Shown here one piece after another: positions 1-7,872 of a stretch of 8,622 bases of DNA. How positions within the stretch are numbered: the stretch's first letter is position 1; every line of letters starts with the position of its first letter. Source of the DNA: Chromatiaceae bacterium. Lineage in GTDB: Bacteria; Pseudomonadota; Gammaproteobacteria; Chromatiales; Chromatiaceae. The stretch lies in assembly GCA_016880695.1 (NCBI GenBank), contig JAEHCY010000550.1, positions 1 through 8,622 of the forward strand. The letters are read 5' to 3'. The position numbers and the translations under genes are program-made. The notes beneath the pieces are model-generated. The model saw only the letters and a program-made list of their open reading frames with translations. It was not told the DNA's origin and made no database searches.

Positions 1-1635
1 AAACACATCGGTGCCGCTTGGACATCTTCTGATGCGTCTGGACTCCAAAGTCTGGTGTGGCGGCATCGCTGGGACGAGACAGGGGAGAGCCAGCACCAGG
101 AGATGTTGGTCACTTACAATCGAGAAGACTGCGAAGCGTTATGGTGCTTGTTGGAGAAACTTTCAACGATCATCATGAGTGCTCATGCGGACAAGAACAT
201 TGATTTTGCCGACCAACCAAAACAGCACGCCACGGAACTCGGCCGTCAGCTTCACAAAGAATTTCAAAGTATCATTAGATATGCCCATGCTGACTACGAC
301 AAGAAGCGAGTCAGCATTCGGCCCCAACAAAGCACCACAGAGACCGAGGGGAAGAAACGGGGACCACCGAAAGGTCATCAAGCCTATCAAAGAACACTTC
401 CTTTAAAGGCCGACACTGTCATTCGAGTGGCGTCGCAGAGAATCTGTCCGAAGCATAGCGACGAATTGCTTGAGACATCGGAGAAGGTAGCCGAGAAATT
501 CATTATTAACCTGCGGTTCACGAAAACCGGATGTAGAAAGACCGTGACGCAATATGTTGGTGCACATGGTTATTGTCAGAAATGCCGCAAGCATTATTTT
601 CCGCCGGAGATTGAAGGACTCGGGAGCCAACTCTTTGGGCACGCCTTCCAATCTTGGGTAATCTATCAAAGAATAGTTCTCCGCCTTCCCTATCGCATCA
701 TCCTTCAAGAAATGGAAGAACTCTTTAATGAGAGTGCGAGTATAAGTACTCCAGTCAACTTCATCAAATACTTTGCCGCGTAATATGCTGAGACCGAGAA
801 ATTGTCTATTCAGCGCGTCCTGGAGAGTCCTTTCATCCACGCTGATGAGACGCCAATCAGTATTGAAGGGGTTGATCAATATGTCTGGGTGTTCACCAAC
901 GGGAAGCATGTTGTGTTCAGAATGACTGAGACGCGAGAGGCGACCATTGCCCATGAGTTTCTGTCTGGTTATAAGGGCATACTGATTTCAGATTTCTATG
1001 GGGGCTACGATGCCGTCAGCTGCAGACAGCAAAAATGTTTGGTCCACCTCATTCGAGATCTCAACAATGACCTTTGGGATGATCCGTACAACCGAGCATA
1101 TGAAGCATTCGTCAGTGCGGTAAAGAACCTGTTCACACCTACCTTTGAGGCGGAAGAGAAATATGGGTTGAAAAAATGGCATCTCAGCAAATTTAGCAAG
1201 TCGGTCGACCGATTCTATCGGGAGAATATTGACAAGGCCCCCAGCAGTTGTGAGTTGGTCGCAAAATATCAAAAGCGTTTTCAACGCTATAGAGACAGCC
1301 TTTTCACTTTCCTTGAGTTAGACGGTATTCCTTGGCACAACAACACAGCAGAAAACGCCCTCAGGCACCTTGCAGTGCAAAGGAAGATCTCCGGGACGTT
1401 TTTCAAAAACGTTGCCCCCCAATATCTGCTGTTGCTTGGGGTCGCACAAACCTGCAGATTCCAAGACAAATCGCTACTCAAGTTCTTTTTATCCGAAGAG
1501 ATTGATATCGACAAATTCAAAGCGGCCAAGCGCATAAAGATATCATCCCTTATTGGCCGGCCCAAAGATATTGGTGGATACGACCCAAGTGCTCGCGAAG
1601 CTTCGCCGAACAAGGGGTTGCAGCCGACCGCTTAG
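1..1635 (+). pseudogene. Interrupted RNase H-like nuclease / IS66-type DDE transposase fusion, 5' truncated by window edge
   Basis: One frame is open from base 1 to the TAG at 1633-1635 except for an in-frame TAA at 781-783. The first ~50 codons resemble the end of an RNase H-like (DEDDy) exonuclease domain of the kind found in TM0106/RecB-like nucleases: an ASGLQSLVWR-like stretch, then YNREDC at 115-132, giving the YxxxD motif. A basic linker with GPPKGH follows, like the pre-zinc-finger segment of IS66 transposases. Next come a CxxH (445-456) and CxxC (574-585) zinc-binding pair. After the stop the DDE catalytic domain continues in the same frame: Asp in HADETP (844-846), Asp in SDFYGGYD (991-993) and Glu in NNTAENA (1351-1353). 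All three acidic residues are present. The piece after the TAA has no ATG and no clear ribosome-binding site, so independent translation looks unlikely. Composition is markedly more A+T-rich than the flanking genes, as expected for a transferred element. A sequencing error at the TAA cannot be excluded. Confidence 0.8.
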
Positions 1636-1649
1636 CGGCTCATGAAACC
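1595..1649 (+). repeat. Palindrome plus attC-like imperfect hairpin at the element border
   Basis: GCGAAGCTTCGC at 1595-1606 is a perfect 12-bp palindrome. It is followed by GCCGAAC (1606-1612). An imperfect hairpin then pairs GGTT (1616-1619) with AACC (1646-1649), CA with TG, and GCCG (1623-1626) with CGGC (1636-1639), with one G.A mismatch and a three-base bulge. A folded stem with extrahelical bases preceded by a YAAC-type box recalls an integron attC site. I found no matching GTTCGGC-type box downstream, so it may be a half site, a relic or another kind of repeat. The last transposase codons, ending NKGLQPTA, are read through this sequence. I recall that C-terminal tail from unrelated proteins, which fits a dispersed repeat. 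Confidence 0.35.
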
Positions 1650-2037
1650 TGCCGATTGACCGTCTCCCCGGCAGGGATCGCTGCCTGCCCTCAGGGGGTT
1701 GAAATGCCGTTGAGAGGCGACTACCCACCTCCCCGCGTCCCTGGGATACCGGCGGGCCGAAACCCTGGGAGTCCGGGCTATTGGCCGGGGAGGTGTCGTT
1801 GCACAGGGGTACCCCGCGTCTCGATCCACAGCACTGTCTGGCACTAGACTGCTCCCCATGACGCGACGCTCTCTGCTGTTCCCCAGCCAACCCCTAGACA
1901 AGGGGCCGCGCAAATTGCCCGGGCTCGGGGAAGGCCGTAGGATGCGCTGACCAAGGAAGTGCATCGTTCGCGGCCGGTCGGCGGTGGGCGGTGCGATGTT
2001 GCTTCCTATCCCCGCGCCCCTTGCCGAGCCCAATGCC
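1636..2037. other. Non-coding region rich in inverted repeats upstream of hemC
   Basis: No credible gene is seen in these ~400 bases. Structure includes GGCAGG (1670-1675) with CCTGCC (1684-1689). A bulged stem pairs GCC-CTCA (1687-1693) with TGAG-A-GGC (1711-1718). A perfect 10-bp inverted repeat, CACCTCCCCG (1726-1735) and CGGGGAGGTG (1786-1795), encloses about 50 bases. CCCTGGGA occurs twice as a direct repeat (1739 and 1763). GGGGTACCCC (1806-1815) is a perfect palindrome, and CCCCT/AGGGG (1891-1905) forms a short hairpin. None is followed by a T-run typical of an intrinsic terminator. The region could hold a structured RNA, element debris or only G+C-driven self-complementarity. Confidence 0.45.
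1915..1943 (+). promoter_or_regulatory. Candidate sigma70-type promoter for hemCD
   Basis: TTGCCC (1915-1920) and TAGGAT (1938-1943) are separated by exactly 17 bases. Each matches its consensus (TTGACA, TATAAT) at four of six positions. Transcription would start near 1950, giving a leader of about 90 bases before the hemC ATG. This is a pattern match only, but it is the best-spaced pair I saw upstream of hemC. Confidence 0.35.
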
Positions 2038-2973
2038 ATGCCCGAGACCCTCCGCATTGCCACCCGAAAATCGCCGCTGGCCCTGTGGCAGGCCGAGCAC
2101 GTCGCCGCCCGGCTGGCAGCGGCCCACTCAGGGCTTCGGGTGGAGCTGGTCGGCATGAGCACCCAGGGCGACAAGATCCTCGACACGCCGCTGGCCAAGA
2201 TCGGCGGCAAGGGGCTGTTCGTCAAGGAGCTGGAGCAAGGGATGCTGGAGGGCGACGCGGACATCGCCGTGCATTCCATGAAAGACGTGCCCGTGGAGCT
2301 GCCCGCCGGTCTGCACCTGGCGGCGATCCTGGAGCGCGAGGACCCCCGCGACGCCTTTGTCTCCAACCGCTTCGCGGACTTTGCCGATCTGCCCCAGGGG
2401 GCCAGGGTGGGCACCTCCAGCCTGCGCCGCCAGTGTCAGCTCGCCTCGCGCCGGCCCGATCTCCGATTCGAGTCCCTGCGCGGCAACGTCAACACCCGCC
2501 TGCGCCGGCTCGATGAAGGGCATTTCGACGCCATCATCCTCGCCGCCGCCGGCCTCAAGCGGTTGGGCCTGGGCCAGCGCATCGCCGGGCACCTGCCGCC
2601 GGAGGTCAGCCTCCCGGCCATCGGTCAGGGGGCGATTGGCATCGAGTGTCGGGTGGACGACGGGCGAGTCAACGCCCTGGTCGCCCCGCTCCATCATCCC
2701 GACACCGCCGACTGCGTGGGCGCCGAGCGGGCGCTGAACCATCGCCTCCAGGGGGGCTGCCAGGTGCCGGTGGCGGGCTACGGGGTGCTGCTGGCCGGCG
2801 GGCAGATCCACCTGCGGGGTCTGGTGGGCGCCCTCGACGGCGCGGAGGTGATCCGCGGTGAGCGACGGGGACCGCGCGCCGCCGCCGAGGCCTTGGGGAT
2901 TGCGTTGGCCGAGGAGCTCTTAGGGAATGGCGCCGACCGCATCCTCGCCGCGCTTTACGGGGACGGCCACTGA
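2038..2973 (+). CDS. hemC: Hydroxymethylbilane synthase (porphobilinogen deaminase)
   Basis: This cytoplasmic enzyme condenses four porphobilinogen molecules into hydroxymethylbilane in the tetrapyrrole pathway. The 311-residue product matches the usual family length (E. coli 313) and can be aligned by eye along its length. [15 protein letters not shown] opens the protein. HSMKD carries the catalytic Asp83 (E. coli Asp84). VGTSSLRR gives Arg130/131, RGNVNTR gives Arg148/154, and Arg175 follows in [15 protein letters not shown] carries Cys241, which attaches the dipyrromethane cofactor (E. coli Cys242). The ATG at 2038 was chosen because it puts the conserved N-terminus at the usual distance. 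The frame could start earlier (GTG 1984, ATG 1996), which would add up to 18 residues not expected for the family. No strong Shine-Dalgarno is visible at 2038. hemD follows after two bases, so the pair is surely co-transcribed. Confidence 0.95.
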   Translation: MPETLRIATRKSPLALWQAEHVAARLAAAHSGLRVELVGMSTQGDKILDTPLAKIGGKGLFVKELEQGMLEGDADIAVHSMKDVPVELPAGLHLAAILEREDPRDAFVSNRFADFADLPQGARVGTSSLRRQCQLASRRPDLRFESLRGNVNTRLRRLDEGHFDAIILAAAGLKRLGLGQRIAGHLPPEVSLPAIGQGAIGIECRVDDGRVNALVAPLHHPDTADCVGAERALNHRLQGGCQVPVAGYGVLLAGGQIHLRGLVGALDGAEVIRGERRGPRAAAEALGIALAEELLGNGADRILAALYGDGH

Positions 2974-2975
2974 GC

Positions 2976-3752
2976 ATGGAATCGCCCGGTGCCCTGGGCG
3001 GTCTCGGCGTGCTGGTCACGCGGCCGGCACACCAGGCGGAAGATCTTTGCCGGTTGATCGAGGCCGCCGGTGGGCGGCCATTGCGGTTTCCGGCGCTCGA
3101 GATCCGCCCTGCCACGCACCCCGAGCAGGCCCAGGCGCTGCTCGCGAAACCCTGGGACTGGCTTGTGTTCGTCAGCGCCAATGCGGTCGCGTTCGCGCTG
3201 GAGCTTTCTGGCGGCCTCCTTGCCGGACCCCGTATCGCGGCTGTGGGGCAGGCCACGGCGGATGCCCTGGCGGCGGCGGGCCACCCGGTGGATCTGGTGC
3301 CCGGGGGACAGTTCGACAGCGAGGCGCTGCTCGCCAGCGAGGCCATGCATCGGGTGGCCGGCCAGCGCATCCTCATCGTGCGCGGCGAGGGCGGGCGGCC
3401 CCTGCTGGGTGAGACCCTGCAGGGGCGCGGCGCCACCCTGGCCTACGCCGAGGTCTACCGCCGAGGGCGCCCGCTCGTGGATGTCGCACCGCTGCTCGCC
3501 CGCTGGGAACGCGACGTCGGTGCGGTGGTGGCCACCAGCGGCGAGGTTCTCGACAACTTGGTCGAAATGCTCGGAGTAGTGGGTCGCGACCGGCTGCTCG
3601 ACACACCGCTGGTGGTGGTCAGCCCACGCATGGCGGAGCAGGCCAGGCAAATTGGCTTCGGCACGATCGAGACGGCGGAGCGGGCCCAGGACGTGGCGCT
3701 GGTCCAAGCGTTGCAGCACCTTTCGGGGCGTCCCGACAGCCCCGTGGCTTAA
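2976..3752 (+). CDS. hemD: Uroporphyrinogen-III synthase
   Basis: This enzyme cyclises hydroxymethylbilane with inversion of ring D to give uroporphyrinogen III, the precursor of haem, sirohaem, cobalamin and, where made, chlorophyll. The product is 258 residues, typical of the family, whose sequences are weakly conserved. Family landmarks are VLVTRP (12-17) at the first strand, FVSANAV (65-71), AVGQATADAL (89-98), VRGEGGR (135-141), AEVYRR (158-163) and ATSGE (186-190), the last two lining the cleft between the two lobes. The ATG lies two bases after the hemC stop, so translation is probably coupled; GGGG at 2959-2962 is the only weak Shine-Dalgarno. The usual gammaproteobacterial follower hemX is absent, and the next gene is convergent. 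Confidence 0.93.
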   Translation: MESPGALGGLGVLVTRPAHQAEDLCRLIEAAGGRPLRFPALEIRPATHPEQAQALLAKPWDWLVFVSANAVAFALELSGGLLAGPRIAAVGQATADALAAAGHPVDLVPGGQFDSEALLASEAMHRVAGQRILIVRGEGGRPLLGETLQGRGATLAYAEVYRRGRPLVDVAPLLARWERDVGAVVATSGEVLDNLVEMLGVVGRDRLLDTPLVVVSPRMAEQARQIGFGTIETAERAQDVALVQALQHLSGRPDSPVA

Positions 3753-3770
3753 CTCGCCCCGAGGTCGGGG
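3724..3770. terminator. Hairpin pair at the hemD/lipase convergent junction, possible bidirectional terminator
   Basis: CGGGGC (3724-3729) pairs with GCCCCG (3739-3744) across a nine-base loop inside the last codons of hemD. CCCCG (3757-3761) pairs with CGGGG (3766-3770) across AGGT just after its stop. The second stem lies in the 86-base gap between the two converging genes, where a shared terminator would be expected. Neither has a clear T-run on either strand, so an intrinsic terminator is only tentatively supported. Confidence 0.3.
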
Positions 3771-3838
3771 AACCCCAGGTATCCGCGGCAGATCGGCAGC
3801 CCCTCCCTGCGCGGGAACGTTGCGAGCGGCGGGTCTCT

Positions 3839-6800
3839 CTAGACGACCCAGCGGGCACCTGCGGATCGCCCTCCCTCCGGGGACCCGGTCACCGAGCTCC
3901 ACAGGCTCTGGAGCGCCGGGAGGTTGGCCTCGGGGATGCGGGTACGGACCTCGTTGGTTGCCACCTCGCTCCATTCGGCCAGCCCCTCGGCAATGACGTC
4001 GGTGTGGAGCAGGACCAGCCCCTGGCGCCCTAGCCCCATGCTGCGCAGGTGATCCTGGACCCGGTAGTAGCTGAGCCTCGGTGCATCAGCGCCCGGTTCT
4101 ATCAGGGCAAAGGCGAAGGGGAACTCAAAGATCACCCCCCCTTCACCGGCAAAGGGGTCCTTCACTTGGAGCCAGAGTTGCCGAATCTGCTGGTGGCCCC
4201 CGCGCACCGCCAGCAGCTGGCGAATGTGCTGCTTTTCGACAAAATTCAGAGGGCTCCCATCGAGATCCCCTTCGGCGGCTATCGCGGGACCGCAAGCCAC
4301 CTCCCCCAGGGGGAGGTCGAGGCGCCGCCGGCAGAAGCTCTGGAAGCGCGCGCCATAGACGCTGGCCGAGATCGCCCAGGTCACGCGGAACATCCCGGAC
4401 CATGACCAGTGCCGGAAGAGATTCATCCAGCCCCGATTGTCCGGGTGGCCGAAGTCCTCCTCCAGTCCGAGATCGAGATAGATATTCTCCATGAGCTGGA
4501 TAAGGGAGTTGCAGAGATAGAACCCGGAGCGAATCTCCTCCGGCTTCTCGGGCCAGACGCTCGGCGCTGGCGGTACCGTCATGGCGGCGCTCCGGGAATT
4601 TGCCGCCTGGAGTCGCCACCACTCGGGATAAATCTGCGGGTCGAGAAAGCGCAGGCGTTCATCGCGACGGAGCCGCTCGAAGATGGCCTCGATGGCCTGG
4701 CCATGCTTGCTGAAGTTGGCCTGCACGCGACGACTCGGCGGGTACCACCGCTGCGCGAGCTCGCTGAAGAGCTCCTCGAGGTTGGCCTCTCGGTGTTGTT
4801 GCTGAGGGGTCAGCGTGGCCTCGGCGAGCACCTGTTCCAGGATGTGGCACCCCAAGGCCCGGTAGCTCTCGAACTGGGACTCGCTGAACCACTGATCCGC
4901 CGTTGACTGATGGGGAAAGCGTGGGTTCTGGGCCTGATACTGCAAGACATCGCTGGGCTCGTCGCCGGTGAGCGAAGCCTTCAGATAGAGCAGGTAACCT
5001 GGCTCCGCCGCTTCTCCGGGTAGCCGTTCGTAATGGATACTCCCCACGGCACAGTGGAATGTGCTGTGTGTGGAATCGGCGTGGGGCCTGACCGCATGGG
5101 GATTAATGTCGATATCGATGCCGAAATCGACCTTACACTTGCGTATGGCGTTGCCGAGGTCCTCGAAGCCGTAGCCCGGATCACAGCCCGCATCGCAGGC
5201 GATGATGTAGCGGCAACGCCGCCGCACCAGCTCGTAGATCCCTAGGTTCTCGAAGTGCCCACCGTCACTGAGGTAGACGTATTTCGACCGGTCGCTGGTC
5301 ATGCCCGCGAGCTCCTTGAGCAGCGGGCCGAGCGCCCACTTGGGCCCCGCTCGTTGCCAGACCGCGCCCTTCCCGGGGTTCTGCATCCACCAACCGAGCC
5401 GCAGATTAAACAGGGTGAGCAAGAAAGCGGTGGCCGCACTGGTGTGATAGCCGGCGTTTGGACTCACTGCCGCCCCGGAGGCGGTCACCGGCAACCCCAG
5501 GGAGATCCGGCCGCCATCCTCCTTCAGGTAGTCGCGGGTGCGCTGATAGGCAGAGCGCCACTGCCCTTCGGGTTCCCGAAACCCGTAACCGCAGAACATC
5601 GGGGTAAAGGTGAACGAGGCCGCTTTTCGTTCCTGCCAGGCGAGGTTGCGGGCCGAGGTGATATTCATCGCCGCATTGAGGATCGGGAGGGGGCGTTGGG
5701 CGAGATCCGAATCCGCGCCCTGGGTGAGGTCTCCCAGGGGCGGGGCGTCGTTCGGATCCAATCCTGTGAGCGGATGCGGACAGCGCTCGGGGGTGCTGGC
5801 GCCCAGGTAGCAGCGCTCGATGCGGTTGCGATAAAACATGTGGAAGCCGAAAACATTGATGTCCACACGCCGCCCGAGCAGGAGCGCCGCACCCAGCACC
5901 CCAAGCATCCAGGTCAGCAGCACCGGCCACTGGGCACTGGCGAGTGAGGCGCTGTGTGGGATATAACCCGGAAGGCAGTCGACCTCGCTCCGGGCGCTGA
6001 AGACCAGTTCCTCGGCGCGGTCATTGCCGGGGACCCGATCCAGGCCGTAGAGCGGCTGCTTGAGGGTCTCGACGTGCGTTCGACAGATGGCTTCATGCGG
6101 TGGAGGGCCGTCTCCTTGCGCCGCCCACATCAATCGGTACAGACCATAGGACAGGGTGATCAACAGCCCGAGGATGAAGACGTAGGGGGCCACCCGTGCC
6201 AGGACCTCGGCCACCCGGTTGCCCTGCCGCCCTCCCGTGGCCGGTCCCGCACCCGCGATCACCCCCGCCAGCGTGGTGAGTATCCACACCGCGCCGCCCA
6301 TGGCGGCGATCCAGCGTTCGGTCAGGAGGATGGCCAGGGGACCAAAGAGGGAGAGCCCCACGCAGACCAACCACCCCACGCCCACCCGCAATTGATGGGC
6401 ACCGTGACGGCTCCAGAGTTCCCGGGCAGCCTCGCGCAGGCTACGGCCCGCGAGCCCGGTGTGTAGGGTAATGCTGAGCGACAGGGCCACGAGAAAGGCC
6501 AGCGGTCCGAAGGCAACGGCAACCAGGGGGCTAGCTGAGGACTTAGGGGTACTGCCGGCGACGGCGCTCCCCAGCATCAGCATGGCGCTGAACAGGGTGC
6601 CCGCGGCGAATGCCCACAGGAGGGGAGCAAGGTGGGCCCAGAGGAGGGTCAAGCGCGCCCGCAACAGGCCGCCTCGCCCGGCGGCCGTCGGGGCATGGTC
6701 CGCTTGCGGATAGGTGGCGCATCCGTCGCGCAGGGCGCGAAGGCGCCGCCTCGCCGTTGCGACTCCCACTGGCACCACTTGCTTGCAGGCAGCCGCCCCG

Positions 6801-7834
6801 TACCAGCCGGCGGCCGTACCGAGGCCGTAGCCCCCGAGACCCAGCGCCCACAACCATAGGCTGCTGGGTCCCGAGAGCAGCGGGGGACCCGCCAGCAAGG
6901 CCGCTACGACGAAGCACCCGAGGATGAGCCAGTAGCGCCGCTGGGCGCTGCGCTCGCAGGCGGCCTTCTTCTCCGCGTGCAAAGGATGGGGGGGCTCCGC
7001 CCTGGAGTGATCGAACCGACACCAGAACCGGCGGGCCGGCGCAGGTTCCGTGTCCGAGTCGAGATGGGGGTTTCCCTCCAGGGATTCACCAACCCGCAGG
7101 GTCTCGAAGCCCGCCCACCAGGCGCCCAGGAGCAGGAGCAACAGTGCCAGCCCGAGCGATAGGTCGGCGTAGTCCCAGCTCTGGGTAAACCCGACCAGCA
7201 CCCAGGGGATGATCAGCAGCAGCAAGCCGACGGTCGTCAGCATGGCCTGGTTGAGAATCAGGTTGCGCAGGTAGGTGGCGACCCCAGTGAGGGTATCGGT
7301 GCCGAACACACCCAGGCGCGGGGTCAGGTAGTTGCTGAATGTGCGCAACCAACTCACCTCGGGGGGCTCGGTTAGCTCTGAGGTGTTGCGTGCCGCGAGG
7401 GCTTCTTCCACCCCGAGCACCCCCGAGTGCTCGAAACCGTAACGTTCGCGGCGGTGTACCCAGGCAGAGAGCCAACCGCCGATGTAACCGCCGCCCGACA
7501 CCGTGGACAGATAGTCGATACGATGCAGCAGTCTGAGCCTGGCGAGAGCCTGGAGAACACCCAGGTTGAAGGTGGCACTGCGGATGCCTCCACCCGACAA
7601 TGCCAGGCCGAGGAGTCGGGCGGCATGGGCACCCTCGATCGCGCGCTGGCGTTGCTCGGCGGTGGGGTCGGGCTCCCTGTGGGCTCCTTGCGTATCTGGT
7701 GTGGAAGAGGCCCCGCCCGCCGCGGGTCCGCCCTCCAGGGCTTGGCGCGCCCGGCGGATGGCCGCGATCTCCCCTTCGAGCTGCTGCTCGAAACTGCAAG
7801 CCTCGGTGGTCTCGACTGTGCGCCTGGAGAACAT
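3839..7834 (-). CDS. Large membrane-embedded patatin-like phospholipase
   Basis: Predicted acyl hydrolase with a Ser-Asp dyad, probably acting on membrane phospholipids. Numbering is from the ATG at 7834 (1331 residues). The glycine-rich oxyanion loop GGGIRS lies at 81-86 in LALSGGGIRSATFNLG. The nucleophile elbow is TVSGG (111-115), with Ser113 as nucleophile; the first Gly of GxSxG is Thr here. The catalytic Asp is Asp857 in LSDGGHFENLG. Between Ser and Asp lie about ten hydrophobic segments, near 199-216, 224-243, 301-317, 325-347, 395-420, 436-458, 483-505, 512-530, 548-569 and 634-654. Conserved-looking blocks of the large patatin family follow: NVFGFHMFYRNRIER, SGAAVSPNAGYHTS and FNLRLGWW. 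An even number of spans would place Ser and Asp on the same, presumably cytoplasmic, face. The last ~430 residues are soluble, and I do not recognise a domain in them. There is no signal peptide. GTG 7858, with its own GGAGG, is an alternative start adding eight residues. The family call is firm; the substrate is unknown. Confidence 0.88.
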   Translation of the reverse strand: MFSRRTVETTEACSFEQQLEGEIAAIRRARQALEGGPAAGGASSTPDTQGAHREPDPTAEQRQRAIEGAHAARLLGLALSGGGIRSATFNLGVLQALARLRLLHRIDYLSTVSGGGYIGGWLSAWVHRRERYGFEHSGVLGVEEALAARNTSELTEPPEVSWLRTFSNYLTPRLGVFGTDTLTGVATYLRNLILNQAMLTTVGLLLLIIPWVLVGFTQSWDYADLSLGLALLLLLLGAWWAGFETLRVGESLEGNPHLDSDTEPAPARRFWCRFDHSRAEPPHPLHAEKKAACERSAQRRYWLILGCFVVAALLAGPPLLSGPSSLWLWALGLGGYGLGTAAGWYGAAACKQVVPVGVATARRRLRALRDGCATYPQADHAPTAAGRGGLLRARLTLLWAHLAPLLWAFAAGTLFSAMLMLGSAVAGSTPKSSASPLVAVAFGPLAFLVALSLSITLHTGLAGRSLREAARELWSRHGAHQLRVGVGWLVCVGLSLFGPLAILLTERWIAAMGGAVWILTTLAGVIAGAGPATGGRQGNRVAEVLARVAPYVFILGLLITLSYGLYRLMWAAQGDGPPPHEAICRTHVETLKQPLYGLDRVPGNDRAEELVFSARSEVDCLPGYIPHSASLASAQWPVLLTWMLGVLGAALLLGRRVDINVFGFHMFYRNRIERCYLGASTPERCPHPLTGLDPNDAPPLGDLTQGADSDLAQRPLPILNAAMNITSARNLAWQERKAASFTFTPMFCGYGFREPEGQWRSAYQRTRDYLKEDGGRISLGLPVTASGAAVSPNAGYHTSAATAFLLTLFNLRLGWWMQNPGKGAVWQRAGPKWALGPLLKELAGMTSDRSKYVYLSDGGHFENLGIYELVRRRCRYIIACDAGCDPGYGFEDLGNAIRKCKVDFGIDIDINPHAVRPHADSTHSTFHCAVGSIHYERLPGEAAEPGYLLYLKASLTGDEPSDVLQYQAQNPRFPHQSTADQWFSESQFESYRALGCHILEQVLAEATLTPQQQHREANLEELFSELAQRWYPPSRRVQANFSKHGQAIEAIFERLRRDERLRFLDPQIYPEWWRLQAANSRSAAMTVPPAPSVWPEKPEEIRSGFYLCNSLIQLMENIYLDLGLEEDFGHPDNRGWMNLFRHWSWSGMFRVTWAISASVYGARFQSFCRRRLDLPLGEVACGPAIAAEGDLDGSPLNFVEKQHIRQLLAVRGGHQQIRQLWLQVKDPFAGEGGVIFEFPFAFALIEPGADAPRLSYYRVQDHLRSMGLGRQGLVLLHTDVIAEGLAEWSEVATNEVRTRIPEANLPALQSLWSSVTGSPEGGRSAGARWVV

Positions 7835-7840
7835 CCCCCG

Positions 7841-7845
7841 CTCCT
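7841..7845 (-). promoter_or_regulatory. Ribosome-binding site favouring the ATG 7834 start of the lipase
   Basis: On the minus strand AGGAG lies six bases before the ATG at 7834. A competing GGAGG (7864-7868) lies five bases before GTG 7858. ATG is preferred because the TATACT box at 7873-7878, if real, would start the transcript at about 7866 and cut into the GGAGG, leaving only AGGAG intact. Confidence 0.45.
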
Positions 7846-7872
7846 CGCCCTTTGGCACCTAACCCTCCGGTC

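Larger units (their letters stand above)
1..1650 (+). mobile_element. Right part of an IS66-like insertion sequence
   Basis: The transposase frame and its low-G+C composition mark a mobile element whose left end lies outside the window. Composition switches to the G+C-rich host style around 1600-1650, so the right end is probably near there. I cannot fix the exact boundary, because neither the partner terminal inverted repeat nor a target duplication is visible without the left end. Confidence 0.55.

Noticed and set aside
1690..1724. Sequence resembling a CRISPR repeat (GTTGAAA core with flanking TGAG/CTCA arms)
   Set aside because: Only one copy is present, with no regular spacing and no cas genes in the window. 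It is better treated as a simple stem-loop.
1828..1842. TGGCAC...TGCT resembling a sigma54 promoter
   Set aside because: The GG and GC elements are nine bases apart instead of the required ten.
1890..1905. CCCCT/AGGGG hairpin as a terminator
   Set aside because: It has only five base pairs, no T-run, and lies directly upstream of the candidate hemC promoter.
1984..2037. Longer N-terminus for HemC (GTG 1984 or ATG 1996)
   Set aside because: The family starts a few residues before RIATR, which fits ATG 2038. The extra residues are Pro/Leu-rich and have no counterpart in known HemC.
2128..3974. Long open frames antisense to hemC and hemD, one reaching into the lipase 3' end
   Set aside because: They lie opposite well-supported genes, are rich in Arg, Pro and Gly, and have no recognisable domain. 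This is normal in G+C-rich DNA where stop codons are scarce.
5255..5947. A 230-codon plus-strand frame opposite the lipase gene
   Set aside because: It is antisense to a continuous, conserved-looking patatin reading frame and its product has no motif or plausible composition.
3839..7834. Patatin as a CBASS (CapV-like) defence effector
   Set aside because: CapV proteins are short and soluble and sit beside a CD-NTase gene. This protein is about 1331 residues with about ten membrane spans, and no cyclase is present.
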